This document shows positions 12,101 to 21,197 of a stretch of DNA of 53,294 nucleotides, piece by piece. Made by a program: the position numbers and the translations under genes. Under the pieces are notes generated by a model. That model saw only the letters and a program-made list of their open reading frames with translations, searched no databases and was not told the origin of the DNA. Positions within the stretch are counted from its first letter, which is position 1, and every line of letters begins with the position of its first letter. The DNA is from Myxococcota bacterium. GTDB taxonomy: Bacteria > Myxococcota_A > Polyangia > Polyangiales > Polyangiaceae. The stretch lies in the NCBI GenBank assembly GCA_963169915.1, contig CAUJEM010000003.1, forward strand, positions 1 to 53,294, read 5' to 3'.

Positions 12101-14014
12101 GTGAGCCACTCCCCCTCCGCCGACCCCGACGATCGCACCGATCCCACCTTGGGCTCGGTCACGCTCAGCCCGGCGCCCGGGGAGACCCTACCGCCGGAGT
12201 CCGGGCTGGCGCCCGCCTCCGCCGCCGAGGCCGAGGCGCTGAGCGAGCAGCGGACGCTCTTCGACCCGCAGACGCCCCCGCCCGCCACCACCCACTCCCG
12301 GCTCCGGCACGCGCTGGGGCTCCCCTCGGACGAGAGCGCCCACGCGCCCCCCGTCTCGCTCCCCGCGCCGGCCAGCCGGGCCGCCAGCGCCCTGCTCGGC
12401 AGCGTGGTGGACGGGCGCTACGTGGTGGAGGAGGCCATCGGCGAGGGCGGCATGGGGCTGGTGTTCAAGTGCCGCCGCACCGTCATCGACAAGGTGGTGG
12501 CCATGAAGGTGCTGCGCGCCAACCTGGCGCAGGACAGCGAGGCCGCCACGCGCTTTCTCACCGAGGCGCGCGCCGCCAGCGCCATCGGCAACCCACACAT
12601 CGTGGACGTCATCGACGTCGGGACGCTGCCGGACGGCTCCACCTACTTCGTGATGGAGCACCTCGAGGGGCGCACGCTCACGCACCTGCTCCGGGACGCG
12701 GGGCCGCGGGACTGGCCGCGCCTGCTGGAGCTGTTCCGGCAGATCTGCGAGGGGCTCGCGGCGGCGCACGCGGCCGGCATCGTCCACCGGGACTTGAAGC
12801 CGGACAACCTGCTGGTGACGACCCGCGGCGAGGCAGACTTCGTCAAGATCTTGGATTTTGGCATCGCCAAGATGACCAGCTCCGAGAACAAGGTCACGCG
12901 CGCCGGCAGCGTGTTCGGGACGCCGCACTACATGTCGCCGGAGCAGGCGCGCGGCGCCGCGGTGGACCCCCGCGCGGATCTGTACTCGCTGGGCGTCATC
13001 TTGTACGAGCTGGCCACGCGGGACGTGCCCTTCGACCACGAGAGCGCGCTGGTGGTGCTGCAGCAGCACCTGAACGACGCCGTGCCCAGCTTCGCCGAGC
13101 GCGGCGCGCCCGAGCCGCCACCGGGCCTGGAGGCCATCGTCCGCAAGTGCCTCGCCAAGCAGCCGGCCGAGCGCTACCAGTCCGCCACGGAGCTGGCGGA
13201 GGAGCTGGGGGCGCTGAAGGCGGGGGTCCTGCCGCGCGCCGCGACGGAGCTGGAGCACGCGGCGGAGGAGAGCCGGCCCAGCGTGCTCGAGGCCGATCGG
13301 CGCGCTGCGGGGCTGCACCGGCCGTGGTGGCGCCGCGCGCTGCCGGCGGTGGCGGCGCTGGCGCTCTTGGGGGGAGGCGCGTGGGCCGCGCCGCTCGTCG
13401 GGAGCTGGGTGCAGCCGGCGCTCGAGCCGGCCAGCCCCGGGCTGATGGCGGCCTTCGAGCGCGCCGCCCCCGAGGCCGGCGGCGCCCAGCCCGCTCGGCG
13501 AGCCAGGCGCGTGGCGCTGGTGCTCTCGCCCATCGACGCGGAGGCCTACGCGGACGGCAAGCTGCTGGGCGCCATGCCCGTGGAGGTGCCCGTGCCGCCC
13601 GGGACGCGCGTGCTCGTGGAGGTGCGCCGGGAGGGCTACGCCAGCAAGCAGGTGCTGCTGACGGACGCGCAGCGCAAGGCCGTCATCGTGAAGCTCGAGC
13701 CGCTGGCGGGGGTGCGCCCCGTCAAGCCGGTGCCCACGGAGCTGCCCGCGGGCTTGACGGAGGACCTCCAAGACGCCGAAGAGCTCCCGGCCACGCCGGC
13801 GGGCAGCGCGGCGGCGCCCGGTAGCGCGGCGGCGCCCGGCAGCGCGGCGGCGTCCGGCAGCGCGGCGGCGCCCGGCAGCGCCGCACCCCCGAGCAGCGCG
13901 GCCCCGCCGCCGGCCAGCGCGCCGCCCGCTCACACCGCGGCGCCCCCCTCGCCCAAGGTCGATCCGCTGCCGCCCCCCAGCTCGCCGGAGCCAGAGCCGG
14001 GCGGCCTCGACTGA
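12101..14014 (+). CDS. Membrane-anchored Ser/Thr protein kinase with PEGA domain
   Basis: A PknB-type kinase of 637 residues from the GTG at 12101; a TTG 54 bases upstream is possible, and neither has a clear ribosome-binding site. After a ~100-residue Ser/Pro-rich N-tail the kinase domain starts with the Gly-loop G-E-G-G-M-G (about 112), V-A-M-K with the ATP lysine (about 137), catalytic H-R-D-L-K-P-D-N (229-236), D-F-G-I-A-K (about 252) and the M-S-P-E activation-segment end. One membrane segment lies near 411-433. A PEGA-like beta-sandwich (I-D-A-E-A-Y-A-D-G, R-R-E-G-Y) follows, then a Pro/Ala/Ser tail with GSAAAP repeats. All catalytic residues are present. The PEGA region should be periplasmic and may sense or bind envelope structures; the targets are unknown. 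Confidence 0.9.
   Translation: MSHSPSADPDDRTDPTLGSVTLSPAPGETLPPESGLAPASAAEAEALSEQRTLFDPQTPPPATTHSRLRHALGLPSDESAHAPPVSLPAPASRAASALLGSVVDGRYVVEEAIGEGGMGLVFKCRRTVIDKVVAMKVLRANLAQDSEAATRFLTEARAASAIGNPHIVDVIDVGTLPDGSTYFVMEHLEGRTLTHLLRDAGPRDWPRLLELFRQICEGLAAAHAAGIVHRDLKPDNLLVTTRGEADFVKILDFGIAKMTSSENKVTRAGSVFGTPHYMSPEQARGAAVDPRADLYSLGVILYELATRDVPFDHESALVVLQQHLNDAVPSFAERGAPEPPPGLEAIVRKCLAKQPAERYQSATELAEELGALKAGVLPRAATELEHAAEESRPSVLEADRRAAGLHRPWWRRALPAVAALALLGGGAWAAPLVGSWVQPALEPASPGLMAAFERAAPEAGGAQPARRARRVALVLSPIDAEAYADGKLLGAMPVEVPVPPGTRVLVEVRREGYASKQVLLTDAQRKAVIVKLEPLAGVRPVKPVPTELPAGLTEDLQDAEELPATPAGSAAAPGSAAAPGSAAASGSAAAPGSAAPPSSAAPPPASAPPAHTAAPPSPKVDPLPPPSSPEPEPGGLD
13802..13891 (+). repeat. 18-bp tandem repeat in kinase C-terminal tail
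   Basis: Five consecutive 18-base units starting at 13802, 13820, 13838, 13856 and 13874 encode Gly-Ser-Ala-Ala-Ala-Pro. The first four differ at one or two bases, the fifth is degenerate. Length changes would stay in frame. Confidence 0.85.
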
Positions 14015-14034
14015 GCCCTGCGACGCGGGCTCAG
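14011..14034. terminator. Symmetric hairpin holding both stop codons of convergent genes
   Basis: CTGAGCCC (14011-14018) and GGGCTCAG (14027-14034) are perfect inverted arms around an 8-base loop. The kinase stop TGA (14012-14014) lies in one arm and the lolD stop (complement of 14031-14033) in the other. It could end transcription from both sides, but lacks a T-run. Confidence 0.4.
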
Positions 14035-14774
14035 CCGCTGACCGGCGCCGAGGCCGCGGCGCGCGCGCGCCGCTCGGCCGCGTGCGCGCCCTGCTCGTCC
14101 CGCTCCACTTGACCGTCCTTCATGCGCACCACGCGCGGCATGCTCTCCGCGAAGCCCGGGTTGTGCGTCACCACGATGATGGTGGTGCCGTGCCGGCGGT
14201 TGATGTCGAAGAACAGCTCGTGGATGGACTCGCTGGTGGCGCTGTCCAGGTTGCCAGTGGGCTCATCGGCCAAGAGCAGCTTGGGCTCCAGGGAGAGCGC
14301 GCGCGCCACGGCCACGCGCTGCTGCTCACCGCCGCTCAGCTCCCCGGGCCGGTGCGTGGCGCGGTGAGCCATGCCCACCTCCGTGAGCAGCGCCGCGGCG
14401 CGCCGCTCCATCTCCTTCTTGCTCCGGCGCTGGATGAGGCCGGGCATCATCACGTTCTCCAGCGCCGTGAACTCCGGCAGCAGGTGATGAAACTGGAAGA
14501 TGAAGCCTATCATCCTGTTGCGGACGACCGCGAGGCGAGCGCTGCTCATCTTGGTCAGCTCCTCTCCCGCGAGGCGCAGCGAGCCCGCGGTGGGCAAGTC
14601 CAGCGTGCCGATGCAGTGCAGGAGCGTGCTCTTGCCGGCGCCGCTGGGCCCCACGATGCTGAGCACCTCCCCCTCCTGGATGGTGAGGTCGATGCCGCGC
14701 AGCACCTCCAAGGTGCGGCCCATGTGCTCGAAGCTCTTGTAGAGCTTCTCGATGACGACCAACGGTTCACTCAT
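14031..14774 (-). CDS. lolD: Lipoprotein-releasing ABC transporter ATPase LolD
   Basis: LolD powers release of outer-membrane lipoproteins from the inner membrane to LolA. The 247-residue product has Walker A G-P-S-G-A-G-K-S-T, Q-loop F-Q-F-H-H-L-L-P, signature L-S-G-G-E-Q-Q-R-V-A, Walker B L-L-L-A-D-E-P-T-G-N-L-D and H-loop V-T-H-N. The phrase H-C-I-G-T-L-D and the F-H-H-L-L-P-E-F segment are typical of the LolD/MacB subfamily. The open frame reaches 14828, but that start would overlap the lolC stop; the ATG at 14774 (M-S-E-P-L) is preferred. It lies 44 bases after lolC and ends the lysS-lolC-lolD operon. With many lipoproteins encoded nearby, this machinery has an obvious local clientele. 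Confidence 0.92.
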   Translation of the reverse strand: MSEPLVVIEKLYKSFEHMGRTLEVLRGIDLTIQEGEVLSIVGPSGAGKSTLLHCIGTLDLPTAGSLRLAGEELTKMSSARLAVVRNRMIGFIFQFHHLLPEFTALENVMMPGLIQRRSKKEMERRAAALLTEVGMAHRATHRPGELSGGEQQRVAVARALSLEPKLLLADEPTGNLDSATSESIHELFFDINRRHGTTIIVVTHNPGFAESMPRVVRMKDGQVERDEQGAHAAERRARAAASAPVSG

Positions 14775-14818
14775 GCTCTTTGCCTGACCCTGCTGGGGCG
14801 TGCCCGCCGCCCCGTGGC

Positions 14819-16555
14819 TCACTCCCAACGGATGCCCTCCACGGGGCGCAGCTTGCTGGCGGCGAGCGCGGGGTACACCGTGGCCAAGGTGGTGATGACC
14901 ATGGCCGCGAGCGCCACCAGGGAGTAGTCCCCGAAATCAACCGAGATGGGCAGCCGGTCCACGTAGTACACGTCAGGATCCAGCCGCACGCCGAAGTACT
15001 TCAAGCCCACGGCCATGGAGACGCCCGTGCTCACCCCGTACACGGTGCCGATGAGGCCGATGATGATGCCCTCGGCCATGAACACCCGCAAGATGGCGTG
15101 ATCGCTCGCCCCGATGGCCTTGAGGATCGCGATCTCTTTGCTCTTCTCGGTCACCATCAAGAGCAGCGTGCAGATGATGCAGAAGCTGGCCACCGCGATG
15201 GCGATGCCCAAGATGATGAAGCTGCCAATCTTCTCCACCTTCAGCGCGCTGAAGAGGTTGCGGTTCATCTCCTTCCAGGTGCGCACGCGCAGCTCCGGCA
15301 GGCTGGCCACGGCCGCCTTCACGCCGGGCTCCACCTCCTCCACGCGCTCCGCGTCGCTCACCTTCACCTCGATGCCGGTGATGGCGCCGCCCAGATCCAG
15401 GAACTCCTGCGCCACCTCCAGCTTCATGTAGGCGTGGGTGGCGTCGTACTCGTACATGCCGCTGTAGAAGATGGCGGCCACGCGAAACTTACGGCTCCGC
15501 GGCAAGATGCCCATCGGGCCCAGATCCCCCATGGGGCTCACCAGCGTGACCTCGTCCCCCACGTACAGGCTCATGGTCTTGGCCAGCTCCCGGCCGATGA
15601 CCACGCCGGGCAGGGTGTCCTTGGCCACCACGGCGGCCACCTCCGGCGACACCTTCTCGTCGTTCTTCAGCTTGGGCAGCTCCGGCAGCTTGCGGTAGAG
15701 CGTGCCGTCGCTGCCGATGCCGATGGGCGTGTCCGGGGGCAAGGCGGCCAGGGTGGCCTCGTCGTCCAGCCACCGGAAGTCCCCCACGTCGATGTTGCTG
15801 AGCAGATCGATGACCGAGCCGATGCTGGACGTGTCCACGCCGCGCACGATGACGCCCGCGGTGTTGATCTGGCTGGAGGCCATGGCCTCCCCTTGCGCGA
15901 TGGGAGAGGCGCCCGCCACGCCGGGCACCAGCCGCACGGCGTCCAAGGGGTCTCGCCAGGCGGGGATGCCGCCCGTCTGCACCGTGTCCACCCGGATATG
16001 GGCGTTGTTGCCCAAGATCTTGCGCTTCAGCTCCGCGCCGAAGCCGCCCATCACGCTGACCACCGCGCACAAGGCGAAGCTGGAGACGCCCACCCCCGCG
16101 ATGCTGAGCAGCGAGATGACGGTGAGGAAGCCGCTCTTGCTGGCGCGCACGTGGCGCGTGGCCACGAAGGGGACGAAGCCGCTGCCCTCGAAGCGGTTGA
16201 GCACCCAGGGCAGCGCGCGCGTCAAGAAGCCCAAGAGAAAGCCGGTGAAGCACAGCGCCGCGCCGCCGCGCACGAGCTGGTGCCACATCACGAAGTAGCT
16301 GCCGCGCAGCTCAGGCAGCCGCAGCGACCAGCTCCCGAACACCACCAGCCCCACCAGGTTGAGCACGGTGACGCCCGTGAGCAGGCTCCTGCGGCCGCGC
16401 TGCCCGAGCCGGCGCAGCCCCCAGGCGACGAGCGACAGCAGCGCCAGCCCCAGCACCACGCCGAGCGCGATGCGGCCGCCCATCCCGAGCGCCAGCCACA
16501 GCTTGGCGAGGAGGGAGGGCTCCGCGAGCGCTGGGGCGCCGGCCGGCTCGGTCAC
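14819..16555 (-). CDS. lolC: Lipoprotein-releasing system permease (LolC/LolE family) with extra N-terminal membrane domain
   Basis: The start is the GTG at 16555, whose GTGA overlaps the lysS stop by 4 bases; longer frames run into lysS. Of 578 residues, about 126 onward is a canonical LolC/E protein: F-V-A-T-R-H-V-R-A-S-K-S-G-F, first transmembrane helix, M-G-G-F-G-A-E-L, a periplasmic MacB-like domain (about 170-410) and three C-terminal helices with K-A-I-G-A-S, ending A-A-S-K-L-R-P-V-E-G. Residues 1-125 are an addition with about three predicted hydrophobic segments (near 20-48, 57-79 and 97-119) not found in standard LolC or LolE, which start almost directly at the R-x-R segment. A single permease gene suggests a homodimeric LolF-like transporter unless a second lies elsewhere. 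Confidence 0.9.
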   Translation of the reverse strand: MTEPAGAPALAEPSLLAKLWLALGMGGRIALGVVLGLALLSLVAWGLRRLGQRGRRSLLTGVTVLNLVGLVVFGSWSLRLPELRGSYFVMWHQLVRGGAALCFTGFLLGFLTRALPWVLNRFEGSGFVPFVATRHVRASKSGFLTVISLLSIAGVGVSSFALCAVVSVMGGFGAELKRKILGNNAHIRVDTVQTGGIPAWRDPLDAVRLVPGVAGASPIAQGEAMASSQINTAGVIVRGVDTSSIGSVIDLLSNIDVGDFRWLDDEATLAALPPDTPIGIGSDGTLYRKLPELPKLKNDEKVSPEVAAVVAKDTLPGVVIGRELAKTMSLYVGDEVTLVSPMGDLGPMGILPRSRKFRVAAIFYSGMYEYDATHAYMKLEVAQEFLDLGGAITGIEVKVSDAERVEEVEPGVKAAVASLPELRVRTWKEMNRNLFSALKVEKIGSFIILGIAIAVASFCIICTLLLMVTEKSKEIAILKAIGASDHAILRVFMAEGIIIGLIGTVYGVSTGVSMAVGLKYFGVRLDPDVYYVDRLPISVDFGDYSLVALAAMVITTLATVYPALAASKLRPVEGIRWE

Positions 16556-18249
16556 TCGGTCTCCGGGCGCAGGAGCGGGAAGGCGATGACGTCTCGGATG
16601 GAGGGCTGGCTGGTGAGCATCATGGTGAGGCGGTCCACCCCCAGGCCGAACCCGGCGGCGGGCGGCATGCCGTGCTCGAGCGCGCGCACGTAGTCCGCGT
16701 CGTAGTCCATGGTCTCGTCCGCGCCGCGCGCCTTCTTCGCGACCTGGTCGCGGAAGCGCGCGGCTTGATCGTCCGGATCGTTCAGCTCGCTGAAGGCGTT
16801 GCACAGCTCCCGGCCGTGCACGAACAGCTCGAAGCGGTCGGTGAGCGAGGGGTCGGCGTCCTTGCGGCGCGCCAGCGGCGACACCTCGAAGGGGTAGTTC
16901 AGGATGAAGACCGGCAGGCTCTTGGCGCCGTCCGACGTGCGGTAGTCCTCCGCCAGGAAGGGCTCCACGAAGAACTCATAGGCCAGGAACAAGCGCTCCC
17001 CGCTCGACTCCGCCGCCACCAGCGCGCGGCGCAGGTTGCCCCAGTCCACCCGCCGGCTGCGCTCGCTGGTGCGCGCCAGCTGCTCCACGCGCTGCCCCGC
17101 CGCGAGCTGCTCCGGCGTGGGCGTGGCGCCCGCGCCAAGCGCCAGGCTGGGCAGCTCCTCCAGCAGCGCCGCGGGCAGCGCCGCGCGCCCCAGCCCGCTC
17201 AGCACCGCCTCGCGCATGTCGAGCCGCGCGAAGGGCTCCGCGAGCGAGAAGGGGCGCGCCTCGAGCCAGCGCTGGTAGTCCGCCCCCTGCCCCAGCGCCT
17301 CCAGCCGCGCCCCCAGGTGCGCGTCCACCGAGCGCAGCAGCGCCTCCGTCTGCGCCAGGAGCGTCTCGTAGGTGGCGTAGGCCTGGTAGTATTCCAGCAT
17401 GGAAAACTCCGGGTTGTGCCGCGTGGAGATGCCCTCGTTGCGGTAGCAGCGGCCGATCTCGTACACGCGCTCGAAGCCCCCGACGAGCAGGCGCTTGAGG
17501 TACAGCTCCGGCGCGATGCGCAGGAACAAGTCGAGATCCAGCGCGTTGTGGTGCGTGCGGAAGGGCTTGGCCGCGGCGCCGCCCACCAGCGTGTGCAGGG
17601 TGGGCGTCTCCACCTCCAAGAAGCCGCGCTCGTCCAAGAACGCCCGCAGCCCCTGCACGATGATGGAGCGTGCGCGTAGCACGCCGGCCGCCTCCGGCGT
17701 CGCCACGAAGTCCACGTAGCGGCGCCGGTAGCGCTGGTCCACGTCCGTGAGGCCATGCCACTTGTCCGGCAGCGGGCGCAGCGCCTTGCCGAGCAGCCGC
17801 AGCGCGGTGAGCTGCAAGGACAGCTCGCCCGTCTTGGTGACCATCACGCCGCCGCGCGCCTCCACGTGATCGCCGAGGTCCAGCTCCGACAGCCGCTCGA
17901 AGTCCTCCCCCAAGACGTCCAGCTTGGCGAAGAGCTGCAGCTCCCCGCTGCCGTCGCGCAGCCGCAGGAAGCTGGCCTTGCCGAAGCCGCGCCGCGCCAT
18001 CAGCCGGCCCACCACGAGGTAGCTCCGGCCCTCCCCCAGCCGCTCCACCTGCTCGGGCTGGTAGCGCTCCGCCTCCCCGGCCTCCCGCGCCGGGGCGAAG
18101 GCCGCGCGCAGCGCGGCGAGCGAGGTGCGCGCCTCGGCCCGTACGTCGTTGGCGTAGGGGTCGCGGCCCGCCGCCCGGCTGCGCGCCACCTTGTCGCGAC
18201 GGGCTGCGATCAGCGCGTCCTCCGCGCCCTGGCTCTCGGCTTCGCTCAT
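16552..18249 (-). CDS. lysS: Lysyl-tRNA synthetase, class II
   Basis: Charges tRNA-Lys with lysine in the cytoplasm. The 565-residue product shows the N-terminal OB-fold anticodon-binding domain (about 70-180, with V-V-G-R-L-M-A-R-R-G-F-G-K) and the class II catalytic core: motif 1 with F-L-E-V-E-T-P-T-L, motif 2 F-E-R-V-Y-E-I-G-R-C-Y-R-N-E-G and H-N-P-E-F-S-M-L-E, and motif 3 G-L-G-V-D-R-L-T-M-M-L near the C-terminus. E. coli LysS is 505 residues; the extra length is mostly an Ala-rich insert in the region before motif 3 (around 325-400). The ATG at 18249 begins M-S-E-A-E. Its stop overlaps the lolC start, so the two are translationally coupled. Confidence 0.95.
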   Translation of the reverse strand: MSEAESQGAEDALIAARRDKVARSRAAGRDPYANDVRAEARTSLAALRAAFAPAREAGEAERYQPEQVERLGEGRSYLVVGRLMARRGFGKASFLRLRDGSGELQLFAKLDVLGEDFERLSELDLGDHVEARGGVMVTKTGELSLQLTALRLLGKALRPLPDKWHGLTDVDQRYRRRYVDFVATPEAAGVLRARSIIVQGLRAFLDERGFLEVETPTLHTLVGGAAAKPFRTHHNALDLDLFLRIAPELYLKRLLVGGFERVYEIGRCYRNEGISTRHNPEFSMLEYYQAYATYETLLAQTEALLRSVDAHLGARLEALGQGADYQRWLEARPFSLAEPFARLDMREAVLSGLGRAALPAALLEELPSLALGAGATPTPEQLAAGQRVEQLARTSERSRRVDWGNLRRALVAAESSGERLFLAYEFFVEPFLAEDYRTSDGAKSLPVFILNYPFEVSPLARRKDADPSLTDRFELFVHGRELCNAFSELNDPDDQAARFRDQVAKKARGADETMDYDADYVRALEHGMPPAAGFGLGVDRLTMMLTSQPSIRDVIAFPLLRPETE

Positions 18250-18352
18250 GGTCCTGGGCGGGGCGACTTAGCGCGGCGAAATCTCCGCGTCGAGCCTACC
18301 GCCGCCAGGAGGCGCTACAACTCCGCGCGGGAGCGTGCCATAGCTTGGCGCC

Positions 18353-20002
18353 ATGGCGACCGACCCGCGCAGCGTCCACGCCGGCCGCCTCGGCCGCTGG
18401 CTCTGGGCCGGGCTGCTCCTGCTCCTCGGCTGCGTCTGGGCGTCCACGGCGGGCGCCCAGGCCAGCCCCACCCCGGCGCCCTCGGCCGCTCCGGCCGGCG
18501 CCGCCCCGCTCGAGCAAGTGGCGCCGGACTCGCCGCGCGCGTCCATGACGCAGTTTTTCATGCTCGCGCGCGCCAACCAGTGGGCGGCGGCGGCGCGCTA
18601 CCTGGACGTGCCGCCGGGCAAGAGCGGCGCGCTGCTCGCCGAGCAGCTCAAGGCCGTGCTCGACCGGCGCCTGTGGATCGAGCTGGAGGAGCTCTCCCCG
18701 CTGGCCACGGGCGACACCCGCGACGGCCTGGCGCCCAACGTGGAGGAGCTCGGCAAGGTGCAGGTGCGCAGCGGCAGCTTCCCCGTGCGCCTGGTGCGCC
18801 GCGCGGCCCAGCCGGACGCGATCTGGGTGTTCACGCAGACCACGCTCAAGCACGTGCCGGAGGCCTACGCCAGCCTGGATGATCGCTGGCTGCGCGAGCA
18901 CCTGCCCGACGCCCTGATGCAGGCCGGCCCCAAGGAGCTGCTGTGGTGGCAGTGGGTGGCGCTCGTCCCGCTGTGGATCGCCGCCTGGTACGCCGGCCAC
19001 TTCCTGTCGTGGCTGAGCTTGCGCTTCGTCCGTCACGTCAACCGGCGCAAGGGCGAGCCCCTGGAGGACGCGCTGCTCGTGCGCTCTGGACCGCCCGGCA
19101 CGCTCGGCTTCGCGCTGCTGCTCGTGATGTTCGCCCTGCCGTGGCTGGGGCTGGTGCCGCCGGCCGAGTCCTTCCTGCTCGGGCTGCTCAAGGCGGGGCT
19201 GCTCTTGGCGTTCTTCTGGCTGGCGCTGCGCACCATCGACGTGGTGGTCGACCGCCTGCTCGATCACGGGTCCGCCAAGGGCAGCGCCACGGTGCGCTCG
19301 CTCGTGCCGCTCACCTCGCGCATCGTCAAGCTGCTGTTTTGGGCCATCGGGCTCATCGCGGTGCTCTCCGCGCTCGGCTACCCCGTCGCCAGCCTGCTCG
19401 CGGGCCTCGGCATCGGCGGCATCGCCCTGGCGCTCGCCGCGCAGAAGACCGTGGAGAACCTGTTCGGCTCCATCTCCATCAGCGCGGACAGCCCGTTCCG
19501 CGTCGGGGACTACGTGCGCTTCGACGGCGTGGAGGGCGACGTCGAGGCGCTCGGCCTGCGCTCCACCCGCATCCGCACGCCCGATCGCACGCTCATCACC
19601 ATCCCCAACGGGAAGCTCGCGGACCTGCGCATCGAGAACTTCGCCGCGCGAGATCGCTTCCGGCTGCGCACCGTGGTCGGCCTCACCTACGACACGTCCC
19701 CGGACGCGCTCCGCAAGATCCTGAAAGAGCTGGACGACGTGCTGGTGGCGCAGCCCCAGCTCGCCCCCGGCCACCGCATGGTGCGCCTGGCCAACCTCGG
19801 GGCCTCTGCGCTGGAGATCGAGGTCATCGCCTGGTTCATCGCGTCCAGCGCGTGGGACTACTACGCCATCCGTGAGCGCGTCTTGCTCGCGTTCATGGAG
19901 GTCGTGGAGGAGGCTGGGGCGTCGCTCGCCTTCCCCACCCAGACGCTGCACCTCGTCCACGACGAGCCCGCGCCCGCCCCAGGCGGGAAGGAGCCAGGCT
20001 AG
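18353..20002 (+). CDS. MscS-family mechanosensitive channel with periplasmic N-terminal domain
   Basis: The 549-residue product begins with a cleavable-looking signal (through A-S-T-A-G-A-Q-A, about 36) and about 155 residues of predicted periplasmic domain, then four or five transmembrane segments from about 196 on. The last is the Gly/Ala-rich pore helix [17 protein letters not shown] (about 349-365), followed by N-L-F-G-S-I and F-R-V-G-D-Y-V, the MscS beta-domain, and a C-terminal alpha/beta domain. E. coli MscS is 286 residues; this is a larger MscM/YbdG-like form. Such channels release solutes on hypo-osmotic shock. The gene lies alone on the plus strand between lysS and prfB, and its TAG overlaps the prfB stop in a shared CTAG. 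Confidence 0.88.
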   Translation: MATDPRSVHAGRLGRWLWAGLLLLLGCVWASTAGAQASPTPAPSAAPAGAAPLEQVAPDSPRASMTQFFMLARANQWAAAARYLDVPPGKSGALLAEQLKAVLDRRLWIELEELSPLATGDTRDGLAPNVEELGKVQVRSGSFPVRLVRRAAQPDAIWVFTQTTLKHVPEAYASLDDRWLREHLPDALMQAGPKELLWWQWVALVPLWIAAWYAGHFLSWLSLRFVRHVNRRKGEPLEDALLVRSGPPGTLGFALLLVMFALPWLGLVPPAESFLLGLLKAGLLLAFFWLALRTIDVVVDRLLDHGSAKGSATVRSLVPLTSRIVKLLFWAIGLIAVLSALGYPVASLLAGLGIGGIALALAAQKTVENLFGSISISADSPFRVGDYVRFDGVEGDVEALGLRSTRIRTPDRTLITIPNGKLADLRIENFAARDRFRLRTVVGLTYDTSPDALRKILKELDDVLVAQPQLAPGHRMVRLANLGASALEIEVIAWFIASSAWDYYAIRERVLLAFMEVVEEAGASLAFPTQTLHLVHDEPAPAPGGKEPG

Positions 20003-21142
20003 TCCGCCGACTGCGCGCGCGTGGCGACCAGGCGCTGCTTCTCTCCGTCCGCGCTCATCAGCAGGTACGCCTCGATGAACGAGTCCAGGTCTCCGTCCAG
20101 CACGTCGTCCACCTGGCTGCTCTCGTGCTCGGTGCGTAGGTCTTTCACGAGCTGGTAGGGCTGCAGCACGTAGCTGCGGATCTGATTGCCCCAGGCGATC
20201 TGCCCCTTGGCGGCCTCGTAGCGCGCCTTGTCCGCCTCGCGCTTGGCCAGCTCCATCTCGTACAGCTTGGCCTTGATCATCTTCAGCGCCATGGCGCGGT
20301 TCTGGTGCTGGCTGCGCTCCGCGCGGCACACCACCACGATGCCCGTGGGGACGTGCGTCATGCGCACGGCGGTCTCCACCTTGTTCACGTTCTGCCCGCC
20401 CTTGCCGCCGGCGCGCATGGTGGTGGTGCTGAGCTCCGACTCCTTGACCTCGATGTCGATGGCGTCGTCGGAGTCCGGCGTCACCTCCACGGCCGCGAAG
20501 CTGGTCTGGCGCCGGGCGTTGCCGTCGAAGGGGCTGATGCGCACCAGGCGGTGCACGCCGACCTCCGCGCGCAGAAAGCCGTAGGCGTTGGGGCCCTCCA
20601 CGGTGAAGGAGGCGCCGTCGATGCCAGCGTCGTCGCCGGGTTGAAGATCGATGACCTCCGTCTTGAAGCCGCGGCGCTCGCACCAGCGCAGGTACATCCG
20701 CAGCAGCATCTCGCCCCAGTCTTTCGCGTCCGTGCCGCCGGTGCCCGGGTGGATGCTGACGATGGCGTTGCCTTGGTCCGCCGGCCCGGTGAGCATGCGC
20801 TGCAGCTCCGCCTTGCGCACGCGCCGCTCGAGCTGCTCGGCCTGCTCGCCCACCTCCGCGAGCGTGGCCTCGTCGGACTCCGCCGCGGCCAGCTCCAGCA
20901 GCTCCACGTAGTCCGAGGCGTCCCGCTCCAGCCCCTCCACCAGCGTCAGCTTTTCGCTGATGGTGGCGCGCTTGCGCAGGAGCGTCTGCGCCTTGGCCTG
21001 GTCGTCCCAGAACTTCGGGCTGCTCGCCAGCTCGTCCAGCTCCTCGAGCTCTCGCTTCAGCTGACGAACGTCAAAGAGACCCCCTTAGCGCAGTGATGCG
21101 CTTCTGGAGGCCCTCGAGCAGGTTGCGGGTGTCGGCGAGCAT
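19999..21142 (-). CDS. prfB: Peptide chain release factor 2 (programmed +1 frameshift)
   Basis: RF2 releases polypeptides at UGA and UAA. A plain reading frame begins only at 20940, but upstream sequence encodes the missing N-terminus in another frame. The ATG at 21142 opens a 23-codon leader ending L-R-G-S-L, followed by in-frame TGA (21073-21071). Skipping one T continues as [12 protein letters not shown], joining the main frame at 21072. The fused product is 380 residues (E. coli RF2 is 365). The RF2-specific S-P-F is at 203-205 and the catalytic G-G-Q at 248-250, within [10 protein letters not shown]. Low RF2 should favour frameshifting, giving autoregulation. It probably shares an operon with the unknown gene 55 bases upstream. 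Confidence 0.95.
21070..21085 (-). promoter_or_regulatory. RF2 programmed +1 frameshift site
   Basis: On the minus strand the site reads AGGGGGTCTCTTTGAC: an internal Shine-Dalgarno-like AGGGGG, a 3-base spacer, then CTT-TGA-C. It differs by one base from the E. coli prfB site AGGGGGTATCTTTGAC. The ribosome slips from CTT to TTT and resumes at GAC. Confidence 0.95.
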
Positions 21143-21197
21143 GACCGCGCCCCCTTAGCCACAAGCCGCGCCCGGCGCCAGGCTCTCCCGCGCGGCT

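Noticed and set aside
11662..13824. Long plus-strand frame overlapping the IgGFc-like and kinase genes
   Set aside because: Another frame contains all kinase motifs; this one is low-complexity Arg/Ala/Gly.
18296..20683. A 795-codon minus-strand frame across mscS and part of prfB
   Set aside because: It is a shadow frame; the true prfB uses another frame and mscS is a clear family member on the plus strand.
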